Part shown: piece after piece, positions 15,357-22,901 of the stretch
How positions within the stretch are numbered: the first letter of the stretch is position 1
How the letters are laid out: every line of letters starts with the position of its first letter
DNA from: Streptomyces rishiriensis
Lineage (GTDB): Bacteria; Actinomycetota; Actinomycetes; Streptomycetales; Streptomycetaceae
Assembly (NCBI RefSeq): GCF_003112535.1
Contig: NZ_BEWA01000039.1
Coordinates: 1-33,776 of the forward strand
Direction: 5' to 3'
Length of the DNA stretch: 33,776 bases
The notes under the pieces: model-generated
The model's database searches: none
Seen by the model: the letters and a program-made list of their open reading frames with translations, nothing else
Told to the model about the DNA's origin: nothing
Translations under genes and position numbers: made by a program

Positions 15357-16085
15357 ATGCGCCCGCACGCGAACGCCGACCGCAGCCGCCATCGCATCCT
15401 CGTCGTCGAGGACGACGCCACCATCGGCCGCCATCTGGAGTCCGGCCTGCGCGGCAACGGCTACACGCCGACCTGGAGCCGGACGGGTTCCGCGGCCCTG
15501 GCCGAGGCCGCTCGCACCCCGTACGACGTGCTGCTGCTCGACCTGGGGCTCCCCGACATGGACGGTCTGGACGTCGCCCGCACCCTGCGAGCCCGCCACC
15601 CGGACCTGCTGATCGTCGTCCTGACCGCCCGCACCGACGACATCGACGTCATCGCCGGGCTGGACGCGGGGGCCGACGACTACCTCGTCAAGCCGTTCAG
15701 CCTGACCGTGCTGCTGGCCCGGCTCCGTGCCCATCTGCGCCGCCGGGTCGTCGCCACGCCGCCGCAGGAGCCCGTCCGGCTGGCCGACCTCGTCCTGGAC
15801 GCCGTGGCCCGCCGGTGCACGCTGCACGACCAGGACGTCGAACTGCGTCCCAAGGAGTTCGACCTGCTCGCCGTCCTGACCCGGCATGCGGGGGAGGCGG
15901 TGTCCCGGGAGTCGCTGATGGCGGAGGTCTGGGACGAGAACTGGTTCGGCTCGACCAAGACCCTCGACGTCACCATGGCCGGCCTGCGCCGCCGCCTCGC
16001 GCAGGCCGCCGCCACCTCGGCCCGCCCCAGCAGCCTGCCCCGCATCACCACCCTGCGGGGGCACGGCTACCGCCTGGAACACTGA
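15357..16085 (+). CDS. OmpR/PhoB-family response regulator
   Basis: 242 aa. Receiver domain ~13-130 with acidic pocket Glu18/Asp19/Asp20, phospho-acceptor Asp62 in LLLDLGLPDMDG, Thr90 and Lys112 in DDYLVKPF. The C-terminal winged helix (~145-240) contains LRPKEFDLLAVL and TLDVTMAGLRRRL. It starts 53 bp after the permease stop; CTACGCTGTCC before the ATG may be a weak internal promoter. It is the likely partner of the kinase at 9117-10445 and the obvious candidate to bind the direct repeats at 10501-10598. Confidence 0.9.
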   Translation: MRPHANADRSRHRILVVEDDATIGRHLESGLRGNGYTPTWSRTGSAALAEAARTPYDVLLLDLGLPDMDGLDVARTLRARHPDLLIVVLTARTDDIDVIAGLDAGADDYLVKPFSLTVLLARLRAHLRRRVVATPPQEPVRLADLVLDAVARRCTLHDQDVELRPKEFDLLAVLTRHAGEAVSRESLMAEVWDENWFGSTKTLDVTMAGLRRRLAQAAATSARPSSLPRITTLRGHGYRLEH

Positions 16086-16125
16086 CGGGCTGACCCACCT
16101 GCACGGCGCACGCCGCACCCGGTAC

Positions 16126-16142
16126 GCCCGTGGCACGCGGGC
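16126..16142. terminator. Small hairpin between convergent regulator genes
   Basis: GCCCG (16126-16130) and CGGGC (16138-16142) form a short stem in the 72-bp convergent gap. No T-run, so termination is uncertain. Confidence 0.3.
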
Positions 16143-16157
16143 ATCCGAGGCGGATCC

Positions 16158-16847
16158 TCAGTGCACGATCCGGTAGCGGTGTTCGGGCCGGCCGGTGGCT
16201 CCGTAGCGGAGTTCGAGCCGGACCATGCCCTCTCGTACGAGGTAGGAGAGGTACCGCTGGGCCGTGGCGCGGGAGACGCCGGTGAGTTCGGCGGCCTGGG
16301 CCGCGGACAGGGCGTCCTGGGCCGTGCGCAGGACCTGGTGCAGGAGGGCGAGGGTCGGCGCGGAGTGGCCCTTGGCCGGGACCCGGGGGACGGCCGGTGG
16401 CCGGGCGGCGCTGAAGAGGGCGTCCACGTCGGCCTGGTCGGTTCGGGGCGCCAGCCCGAGGGCGTCCACGCGGTGCTGGAGTTCGCGGTAGGCGGTGAGC
16501 CGCTCGGCCAGGTCGGCGGCGCCGAACGGCTTGACCAGGTATCCCACGGCACCGAGCTTCATGGCGGTCCGTACCGAGGTGATGTCCCGGTCGGCGGTGA
16601 TCATGATCGCGTCGGGGCGGGCGCCGCCGTCTTCCGCGCTGAGCTGTCGCAGCACGTCGAGTCCGCTGCCGTCCGGCAGGAAGACGTCGAGCAGCAGCAG
16701 GTCGGGGCGGAGGGTGCGCACCGCGTCCCTTGTCTCGGCCACGGTCGCCGCCCGGCCGGCCACCTCGAAGCCCTCGACGCGGGAGACGTAGTCGCAGTGG
16801 ATGTGGCTGATGTGGAAGTCGTCGTCCACCACCAGGATCCGGATCAT
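16158..16847 (-). CDS. CitB/DcuR-type response regulator
   Basis: 229 aa. Receiver domain 1-120 with Asp8-Asp10, phospho-acceptor Asp54 in LLLLDVFLPDG, Thr84 and Lys106 in GYLVKPFGA. The C-terminal HTH (~175-225) contains LTGVSRATAQRYLSYLVREG, the layout of the CitB/DcuR/DpiA class that answers C4-dicarboxylate or citrate kinases. The ATG at 16847 overlaps the TGA of the kinase gene (ATGA), so the pair is translationally coupled. Confidence 0.9.
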   Translation of the reverse strand: MIRILVVDDDFHISHIHCDYVSRVEGFEVAGRAATVAETRDAVRTLRPDLLLLDVFLPDGSGLDVLRQLSAEDGGARPDAIMITADRDITSVRTAMKLGAVGYLVKPFGAADLAERLTAYRELQHRVDALGLAPRTDQADVDALFSAARPPAVPRVPAKGHSAPTLALLHQVLRTAQDALSAAQAAELTGVSRATAQRYLSYLVREGMVRLELRYGATGRPEHRYRIVH

Positions 16848-18508
16848 CCGCGGTCACCTCCTGACAGCGAGGTTGTCGTGAACGGTTCGTCTGCCGGGAG
16901 GGCGGTGGCGTCCGGCACCGGCAGCACGACGGTGAAGACCGCGCCCGGACCCTCGCTGGCCGTGATGGTGCCGCCGTGTCGCTGGGCCAGCCGGTGGACG
17001 AGGGCCAGACCGAGTCCGCGCCGGGCGGTGCCGCGGTCCGGCCGAGTGGACCAGCCGTCCTCGAAGATCGTTTCGGCGGCGCCAGGGGGAATCCCCGGGC
17101 CACTGTCCGAGACCCGGACGAACACCTGGTCGACGGCCTCGATCAGGGAAAGCCGCACCTCGCGGCTCCCCGGCGGGGGTGGTCCGCCGGCCGCCGCGTC
17201 GATCGCGTTGTCCAGCAGGTTGCCGACAATGGTCAGCAGCCGCCGCAGATGCGGCGGGTCCTCGCCGAGGGCGGAGTCGTCGCTGAGCGTCACCTGCACC
17301 CCGCGTTCCGCGGCCACCGTGGTCTTGGCGACGATCAGCCCCACGAGCAGCGCGTTGCCGATCCGTTCGCGTACGGACTCGGTCAGCGCCTGGTCGGCGC
17401 CGGCCGATTCGACGGCGTACTCGTAGGCGGCGTCGTGGTCGCCGATGTCCAGCAGCCCGGCCACGGTGTGCATGCGGTTGGTGAACTCGTGCTGCTGGGC
17501 GCGCAGGGCGTCGGTCAGTCCGCGCACCGAGTCCAGTTCGCGCAGCAGCCCGATCAGCTCGGTGCGGTCGCGTACGGTGACCACCGCGCCCAGTTCCCGG
17601 CCGTGCAGTGTCACCGGCATCCGGTTGACCACCAGGCAGTGGTCGTCGGTCAGCACGCTGAGGTCGGTGCCGGTCAGGGTGCCGTCCAGGGCGCGGCGCA
17701 GCCTCCCGTCGGGCAACACCTCCGCGAGCCTGCTGCCGAGCGCGGTGCCGAGGCCGAGCAGGGTGCGGGCCTCGTCGTTGACCACGGTGATCCTGCCGTC
17801 GGGATCGAAGGCGACCACGCCCTCCCGGATGCCGTGGAGCATGGCCTCGCGGTCCTGGAGCAGTCCGGCGATCTCCTCCAGCTCCAGCCCGAAAGTCGAC
17901 CGCTTCAGCCGCCTGGCCAGCAGGAACGCGGCCGCCGAGCCGAGGGCGACGGCGCTCGCGGCATACAGGCCGAAGGTGGGCAGCTCCCGCCACAGCTCGC
18001 CGAGCACATCGCGTTCCGGGATACCGGCCGACACCTCGCCGACCAGCGTGCCCGTGGGCCCGTACAGAGGAGCCTTGCCGTTGGCGGACCGCCCGGTCGC
18101 GCCCTGGTCGGAGCCCACGTGGGGGCGGCCGTCCAGCACGGCGATCGGATCGCCCACCGGCTCGCCGATCAGCGCCGGGTCGGGGTGCGAGTGGCGGATG
18201 CCGTGCAGGTCGATCACGACCACGTACGACGCCCCCGACGCCTTGCGGATCCGTTCGGCGACGGTCTGCACGATGGCGTCGCGGCCCCCGTGCGCCACGG
18301 CCTGCCGGATCTGCGGCTCGGCGGCGGTGGTCTGCGCGATGTCCAGTGCCCGCTGCTCGTAGGCGCGGTCGATCTCGCCCCGCTGGGCGAACGCGAACAG
18401 TACAAAGCCGATGGCTCCGGTGAGAGTCAGGATGACCAGCTGGCTGGCCAGGATCCGCGCGGAGAGCCTCCCCTTCCCGCCGCGGCCGATCCGGATACGG
18501 ATGGGCAT
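16844..18508 (-). CDS. CitA/DcuS-family sensor histidine kinase
   Basis: 554 aa. TM1 ~20-41, extracytoplasmic PDC/Cache sensor ~42-175, TM2 ~178-199, PAS ~215-320, phosphoacceptor His340 in QQHEFTNRMHTVAGLLDIGD, then an ATPase domain with N-box NLLDNAIDAA (430-439), DSGPGIP (468-474) and GLGLALVHRL (498-507). The sensor holds RHSHPDPALIGEPVG, the hallmark of citrate/C4-dicarboxylate kinases of this family, so an organic-acid ligand is expected. The ATG at 18508 is preferred because GAAGG lies about 8 nt upstream; a longer frame to 18646 adds a non-conserved leader. It is divergent from an ABC importer it probably controls. Confidence 0.9.
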   Translation of the reverse strand: MPIRIRIGRGGKGRLSARILASQLVILTLTGAIGFVLFAFAQRGEIDRAYEQRALDIAQTTAAEPQIRQAVAHGGRDAIVQTVAERIRKASGASYVVVIDLHGIRHSHPDPALIGEPVGDPIAVLDGRPHVGSDQGATGRSANGKAPLYGPTGTLVGEVSAGIPERDVLGELWRELPTFGLYAASAVALGSAAAFLLARRLKRSTFGLELEEIAGLLQDREAMLHGIREGVVAFDPDGRITVVNDEARTLLGLGTALGSRLAEVLPDGRLRRALDGTLTGTDLSVLTDDHCLVVNRMPVTLHGRELGAVVTVRDRTELIGLLRELDSVRGLTDALRAQQHEFTNRMHTVAGLLDIGDHDAAYEYAVESAGADQALTESVRERIGNALLVGLIVAKTTVAAERGVQVTLSDDSALGEDPPHLRRLLTIVGNLLDNAIDAAAGGPPPPGSREVRLSLIEAVDQVFVRVSDSGPGIPPGAAETIFEDGWSTRPDRGTARRGLGLALVHRLAQRHGGTITASEGPGAVFTVVLPVPDATALPADEPFTTTSLSGGDRG

Positions 18509-18587
18509 CACAGGTGCCTTCGCCCTTGTCGTGCTGCCGGGGACGGCCCCTGCGCCGTACCCGTGGTGGCGTGATTGTGTCCCACCG

Positions 18588-18635
18588 AGAACGTTCTGCC
18601 CACCCCCCGGCCTGCTGAGCAGAACGCGCAGAACC
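18588..18635. promoter_or_regulatory. Cluster of AGAAC half-sites in the kinase/ABC divergent gap
   Basis: AGAACGTTCT (18588-18597) is a perfect 10-bp palindrome; AGAACG (18621-18626) and AGAACC (18630-18635) follow as direct half-sites 9 bp apart. They lie midway between the kinase start (18508) and the importer ATPase (18746). TAGCGT at 18696-18701 is a plausible -10 for the importer. Binding by the CitB-type regulator is inferred. Confidence 0.45.
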
Positions 18636-18745
18636 CCTGTTAACACGACTATCGCGAGATACGTGTGAAACAGCGACGTAATACGGGGCGGCCTTTAGCG
18701 TCTGCCTTCCTCGACCTCCGAGGTGAGGAAAGGAGACAGCCTCAG

Positions 18746-19606
18746 ATGGCTTCGCGAAATGATGTCGCGGTGAGCCCGGGCGCCGGAAACGTCGGCCGGG
18801 ACAGCGCGCGAGTCGAGATTTCAGGACTCACCAAACGATTTCTGACTCCCGCGGGTGAGGTGTTCACGGCGCTGGAGGACGTCTCCTTCACCGTGGAGCC
18901 GGGCCAGTTCTGCGCGGTGGTGGGCCCGACGGGCTGCGGCAAGTCGACGACGCTGAGCATGGTGTCCGGGCTCGACCGGCCCAGCGAGGGCTCGGTCACA
19001 GTCGGCGGCCGTGAAGTGGACGGCGTCGCCGACGGCGTCAGCTTCATGTTCCAGACCGACGCGCTGCTGCCCTGGAAGACCGTCCTCGGCAACGTCCTGA
19101 TGGGCCCGGTCTTCCGCGGCGTCCCGAAGCAGCAGGCACAGGCGTCGGCACGCGACTGGCTGCGCCGGGTGGGTCTGACGGGGTTCGAGGACCGATACCC
19201 GCACCAGCTCTCCGGCGGTATGCGCAAGCGCGTGGCGATGGCCGCGGCGCTGATCAACGAGCCCAAGATCCTGATCATGGACGAACCGTTCGGCGCCCTG
19301 GACGTGCAGACCAAGGCGATCATGTCGACCGAACTGCTCGGCCTGTGGGAGCAGATCCGTCCGTCGGTCATCTTCATCACCCACGACCTCGACGAGGCCG
19401 TGGCACTGGCCGACCGGGTCGTCGTCATGACGTCCAGCCCCGGGTCGGTCAAGGCGGTCTTCGACATCGATCTGCCGCGCCCGCGCGGCGCGGTCCAGGA
19501 GATCCGCTTCCAGCCCCGGTTCATCGACCTTCAGCACCAGATCTGGGAAACGCTGCGCGAGGAGGTGGAGCGCGCCTACGCCCGCACCGCAGGAGGTACG
19601 GCATGA
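18746..19606 (+). CDS. ABC importer ATPase, nitrate/sulfonate/taurine family
   Basis: 286 aa. Walker A GPTGCGKST (60-68), Q-loop Gln103, signature LSGGM (155-159), Walker B LIMDE with Glu180, and THDLDEAVALADRVVVM typical of the SsuB/TauB/NrtD class. The ATG at 18746 has AAAGGAG about 10 nt upstream. The TGA overlaps the permease ATG (ATGA). First gene of a three-gene importer operon. Confidence 0.92.
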   Translation: MASRNDVAVSPGAGNVGRDSARVEISGLTKRFLTPAGEVFTALEDVSFTVEPGQFCAVVGPTGCGKSTTLSMVSGLDRPSEGSVTVGGREVDGVADGVSFMFQTDALLPWKTVLGNVLMGPVFRGVPKQQAQASARDWLRRVGLTGFEDRYPHQLSGGMRKRVAMAAALINEPKILIMDEPFGALDVQTKAIMSTELLGLWEQIRPSVIFITHDLDEAVALADRVVVMTSSPGSVKAVFDIDLPRPRGAVQEIRFQPRFIDLQHQIWETLREEVERAYARTAGGTA

Positions 19607-20481
19607 GCACGACGTCCGCAGTTTCCGCCACGCTGGTCAAGGGCGGCGCACCGTCCTCGGCCGCCGCCACCGCGAAGCGGGCCGCCCGGCGGCGCACCGC
19701 GCTGGTGTGGGCGGCCCGGGTCGGCCTCGCGGCCGTCGTCATCGGCGGCTGGCAGGCGTTCACCACCTGGGGCATCGTCGACCCGTTCTTCTTCGGGCAG
19801 CCGTCCGGCATCGCCAGACGGCTGGTCGACCTCTTCCGGAACGGCACCGAGTTCGGGTCCTTCTACGCCAACATCTGGACCACGATCCAGGAGGCGCTCG
19901 CGGGCTTCGCCCTCGGGGCGGTCACCGGCGTGGTCTTCGGCGTCACGCTCGGCCAGAGCCGCTTCCTCGCCGACGTGCTCGGACCGTACATCAAGATGGT
20001 CAACGCGATTCCGCGGATCGTTCTCGGCTCGATCTTCATCGTCGCCTTCGGCATCGGCGTGCTGCCGAAGATCCTGCTCGCCGCGGTGCTGGTGTTCTTC
20101 ATCGTCTTCTTCAACGCCTTCCAGGGCGTGCGCGAGGTCGACCGCAACATCCTCGCCAACGCGAAGGTGCTCGGCGCCTCGCAGATGCAGATCACCCGGC
20201 ATGTCATCGTGCCGTCCGCGCTCACCTGGATCATCGCCAGCCTGCACAGCGCCTTCGGCTTCGCCATCGTCGGCGCGCTGGTCGGCGAGGTGCTCGGCGC
20301 GCAGAGCGGCCTCGGCCTGGTCATCAAGACCGCGCAGAACAACTTCGATCCCGACGGTGTGTTCGCCACGATGCTCGTCATCTCGGTCATCGTGCTCGGC
20401 GCCGAGTGGTTCATCGGCAAGCTCGAACACCGGCTGCTGTCCTGGCGCCCACCGGCGCCGTCCGAGGCCAACTCCCTCTGA
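19603..20481 (+). CDS. ABC importer permease, nitrate/sulfonate/taurine family
   Basis: 292 aa, about six membrane segments after a basic N-terminal leader (~25-33, KRAARRRT). The cytoplasmic EAA loop that docks on the ATPase is at ~185-207 (NAKVLGASQMQITRHVIVPS). Segments such as PRIVLGSIFIVAFGIGVLPK are standard for SsuC/TauC proteins. AGGAGG precedes the ATG at 19603. Confidence 0.92.
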   Translation: MSTTSAVSATLVKGGAPSSAAATAKRAARRRTALVWAARVGLAAVVIGGWQAFTTWGIVDPFFFGQPSGIARRLVDLFRNGTEFGSFYANIWTTIQEALAGFALGAVTGVVFGVTLGQSRFLADVLGPYIKMVNAIPRIVLGSIFIVAFGIGVLPKILLAAVLVFFIVFFNAFQGVREVDRNILANAKVLGASQMQITRHVIVPSALTWIIASLHSAFGFAIVGALVGEVLGAQSGLGLVIKTAQNNFDPDGVFATMLVISVIVLGAEWFIGKLEHRLLSWRPPAPSEANSL

Positions 20482-20539
20482 GATCCCCGGCACCTCCCGC
20501 TACTTCATCGCAGCTTTCAGCAAAGGAATGTGGTCAGCC

Positions 20540-21628
20540 ATGTCCAGACGACCCGTCGCCGTCGCCGCGTCCGTCCTCACCGTCCTCGCCCTCGGCGCGG
20601 TCAGCGCCTGTTCCGCCAACTCGTCCGCCTCGACCGGCGGTTCGGGTTCCGTACCGACCGTCAAGCTCATGGCCGGCGGCCTCGACAAGCAGATCTACCT
20701 GCCGTACCAGCTCGCCCAGCAGCTCGGCTTCTACAAGAAGTACGGCGTCGACGTCCAGCTGAGCACCGAGCAGGACGGCGGTGTCGGCGCCGAGGAAGCC
20801 ATGGCCTCGGGGCAGGTGGACATGGCGGGCGCCTGGTACAACCACACGATCGAGTTCCAGGCGAAGGGCAAGGCGGTCGAGGACGTCGTCCAGCTCTCCG
20901 GCGCGCCGGGCGAGCGCGAGATGTGCACCACGAAGTCGGGCGTCCACTCGGGCGCCGACTTCAAGGGAAAGACCCTCGGCGTCACCGACCTGGGGTCGGG
21001 CACCGACACTCTCACCCAGTTCCTGGCCGCCAAGAAGGGCGTCAAGACCAGCGAGTTCCACCGGATCGGGGTCGGTGCGGGCTCCACCGCCATCGCCGCG
21101 CTGCAGAAAGGCAAGGTCGACTGCGTCATGACGACGCAGCCGACGGTGGCCGCGATCCAGAAGAAGGGCGTCGGTACCTCCGCGATCGATCTGGCCACCA
21201 CCGCCGGCGCCACGGCGGCGATGGGCGGCGCCTTTCCCGCGGCCAGTGTGCTCGCCCGCACCGACTGGGTGAACGCGCACAAGGCCACGGTGCAGAAGGT
21301 CGTCGACGCTCTGGTGGCCACCATGCACTGGATCAACACCCACAGCGCGGCCGACATCGCGAACAAGCTGCCGGCGTCGTACGTCTCGAACCAGTTGGTG
21401 ACCAAGGCCGACTACATCGCGGCCCTGACCGAGGACAAGGGCCAGTTCCTCCCCGACGGCCTGATGCCGGCCGGCGGTCCGAAGACCTCTCTGGCCACCG
21501 AGAAACTGGTCGGCAACGTGAAGTCGTCGGTGGACCTCAGCAAGACGTTCACCAATGACTTCGCCGTCCAGGCCAACAAGACCGAGGGCTTCAAGACCAC
21601 CACGACCCCGGCCGGACCGAACGGCTGA
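20540..21628 (+). CDS. ABC importer substrate-binding lipoprotein (SsuA/TauA/NMT1-like)
   Basis: 362 aa. Lipoprotein signal with lipobox AVSAC and Cys24, then an Ala/Ser linker. The mature protein begins KLMAGGLDKQIYLPYQLAQQ, the opening of periplasmic-binding proteins for sulfonates, nitrate, taurine, thiamine precursors or aromatic acids. GQVDMAGAWYNHTIEF (about 92-107) and the GVGAGSTAIAALQKGKVDC segment line a typical two-lobed cleft. The ATG at 20540 is chosen (AAAGGA 12 nt upstream); an ATG at 20528 directly touches the same Shine-Dalgarno. A neighbouring CitA/DcuS-type kinase hints at a carboxylate ligand. Confidence 0.88.
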   Translation: MSRRPVAVAASVLTVLALGAVSACSANSSASTGGSGSVPTVKLMAGGLDKQIYLPYQLAQQLGFYKKYGVDVQLSTEQDGGVGAEEAMASGQVDMAGAWYNHTIEFQAKGKAVEDVVQLSGAPGEREMCTTKSGVHSGADFKGKTLGVTDLGSGTDTLTQFLAAKKGVKTSEFHRIGVGAGSTAIAALQKGKVDCVMTTQPTVAAIQKKGVGTSAIDLATTAGATAAMGGAFPAASVLARTDWVNAHKATVQKVVDALVATMHWINTHSAADIANKLPASYVSNQLVTKADYIAALTEDKGQFLPDGLMPAGGPKTSLATEKLVGNVKSSVDLSKTFTNDFAVQANKTEGFKTTTTPAGPNG

Positions 21629-21638
21629 GCCCGCACCG

Positions 21639-21681
21639 CTCATGGCCGGGGCCGCTCGGGTGACTTTCACCCGGGCGGCCC
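21639..21681 (+). terminator. Long stem-loop after the ABC importer operon
   Basis: About 25 nearly perfectly paired bases: GCTCATGGCCGGG... is mirrored by ...CCCGGCCATGAGC around a loop of about 4 (CTTT near 21664). It begins 10 bp after the binding-protein stop. It lacks a long T-run, as usual in high-GC actinobacteria, and could stop transcription from both sides. Confidence 0.8.
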
Positions 21682-21718
21682 GGCCATGAGCGCGTCCTGG
21701 CGCCCGCCGCTCCTCGGT

Positions 21719-21900
21719 TCAGTCCTCGTCGGGCCGGGCGGCGTCCGGCCCGACGATCATGCGCATGGTCGTCGGCTTCCCCGCGCCGTCGGGCCCCGGG
21801 AAGCCGGTCACCGTGCCGGGCTGCACCACGAAGTCCAGCCCGTCGACGGCCGACTTCTCGCCGTACCTTGGAACTTCGTCGCGCAGTCCCCGGTACCGCG
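21719..21900 (-). pseudogene. ABC transporter ATPase, short N-terminal scrap
   Basis: The minus frame reads YGEKSAVDGLDFVVQPGTVT, then GFPGPDGAGKPTTMRMIVG before breaking into PDAARPDED and a TGA at 21719. This is the start of a drug-exporter-type ATPase (usual form GFLGPNGAGKSTTMRMI). Walker A has Pro in place of the conserved Ser after Lys, and everything past residue ~60 is missing. It is a decaying fragment. Confidence 0.65.
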
Positions 21901-21947
21901 CAAGGAGGCGACGTCCACGCCGCGGGCCCCGTGGTGTCCGGTCAGAA

Positions 21948-22901
21948 TCACAGGGCGGAGCGGCGGGCCAGCACCGCCAGCACCAGCAGGCCGGGGAGCA
22001 GTGGCAGCCAGGCCGTCAGCATGCGGTAGCCGAAGACCGCCGACAGGGCCGCCGCCCCGGGCGTCCCGGCCGCGGTGAGCGTCAGCACGAGCGCGGCGTC
22101 CAGTGAGCCCAGACCGCCCGGGGTGGGCAGCAGTACGGCGGCGCCGCTGGCGAGCAGGTACGCCAGCAGGACGTGACCGGCGGGCACGGGCACGTCCAGT
22201 GCCCGGACCACGGCGATCAGCACGGCGGCGTGCAGCAGGGCGAAGCCGAGGGAGCCGCCCCACAGGGCGCAGGCCCTGGCCCTGCGGCCGTGCACTGCCC
22301 GCAGGTCGGCCAGGACCCGGCCGGCCGCGCGCCCCACACCGCGGCGCGCCGGTCCGCTCAGTGCCACGGCGGTGGCGACCGCGGCGGCGCAGCCGACCAC
22401 CGAGAGCATGACGCAGGCGCGTGGGAGGGCCGGCGAAAGCCGCTGGGCCCGCGGCGAGGCCAGGAGCAGCGCGACGGCGAGCGCGAAGCGGACCAGCCCG
22501 CCGACGGCGGCCTTGACCGCGAGCGCGGTCGCCGACCGGGCGGTGGACAGCCCGCAGCGGGTGAGGAACCGCAGGTTGACCGCGCTCGCGCCGACCCCGG
22601 CAGGCAGCAGGTGATTGGCCGCGCACGCCGCGAACTGTGCCGCCACGAGCTGCCCGGCAGGCAGCCGCTCGGCCACCGCTCCCTGCTGGGCGACGGCCGC
22701 GCACACCCACGTCGCGAGAGCGGCCGCCCCGGCCGCCAGCAGCCAGGCGCGATCGGCGACGGCAAGCCGGTCGGCGCTGGCGTCCACCGCGTGCCGGTGT
22801 GCGGCGAGCACCCAGACGGCCGCCCCCAGCACGACCGCGGTGACGGCGAGCTGCCAGGACCGGCGCAGGCCGAGGGACGGCGGAACACCGGTGGCGCTCA
22901 C
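21948..22901 (-). CDS. LPG-synthase-TM / UPF0104 flippase-like membrane protein
   Basis: 317 aa, about eight membrane segments, no soluble domain. The motif LLPTPGGLGSLDAAL (257-271) and the preceding HVLLAYLLASGAA match the lysylphosphatidylglycerol synthase transmembrane/YbhN family, many of which are thought to flip lipids or lipid-linked sugars. The GTG at 22901 overlaps the TGA of the upstream glycosyltransferase (GTGA), with GGGAGG nearby, so the two are coupled. It probably acts on the product or substrate of that glycosyltransferase. Confidence 0.82.
   Translation of the reverse strand: MSATGVPPSLGLRRSWQLAVTAVVLGAAVWVLAAHRHAVDASADRLAVADRAWLLAAGAAALATWVCAAVAQQGAVAERLPAGQLVAAQFAACAANHLLPAGVGASAVNLRFLTRCGLSTARSATALAVKAAVGGLVRFALAVALLLASPRAQRLSPALPRACVMLSVVGCAAAVATAVALSGPARRGVGRAAGRVLADLRAVHGRRARACALWGGSLGFALLHAAVLIAVVRALDVPVPAGHVLLAYLLASGAAVLLPTPGGLGSLDAALVLTLTAAGTPGAAALSAVFGYRMLTAWLPLLPGLLVLAVLARRSAL

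Noticed and set aside
12392..15457. Very long open frames on the strand opposite the ABC ATPase, permease and regulator genes
   Set aside because: They mirror the strongly biased codons of the real genes, show low-complexity Gly/Ala/Arg/Gln composition and no domain motifs.
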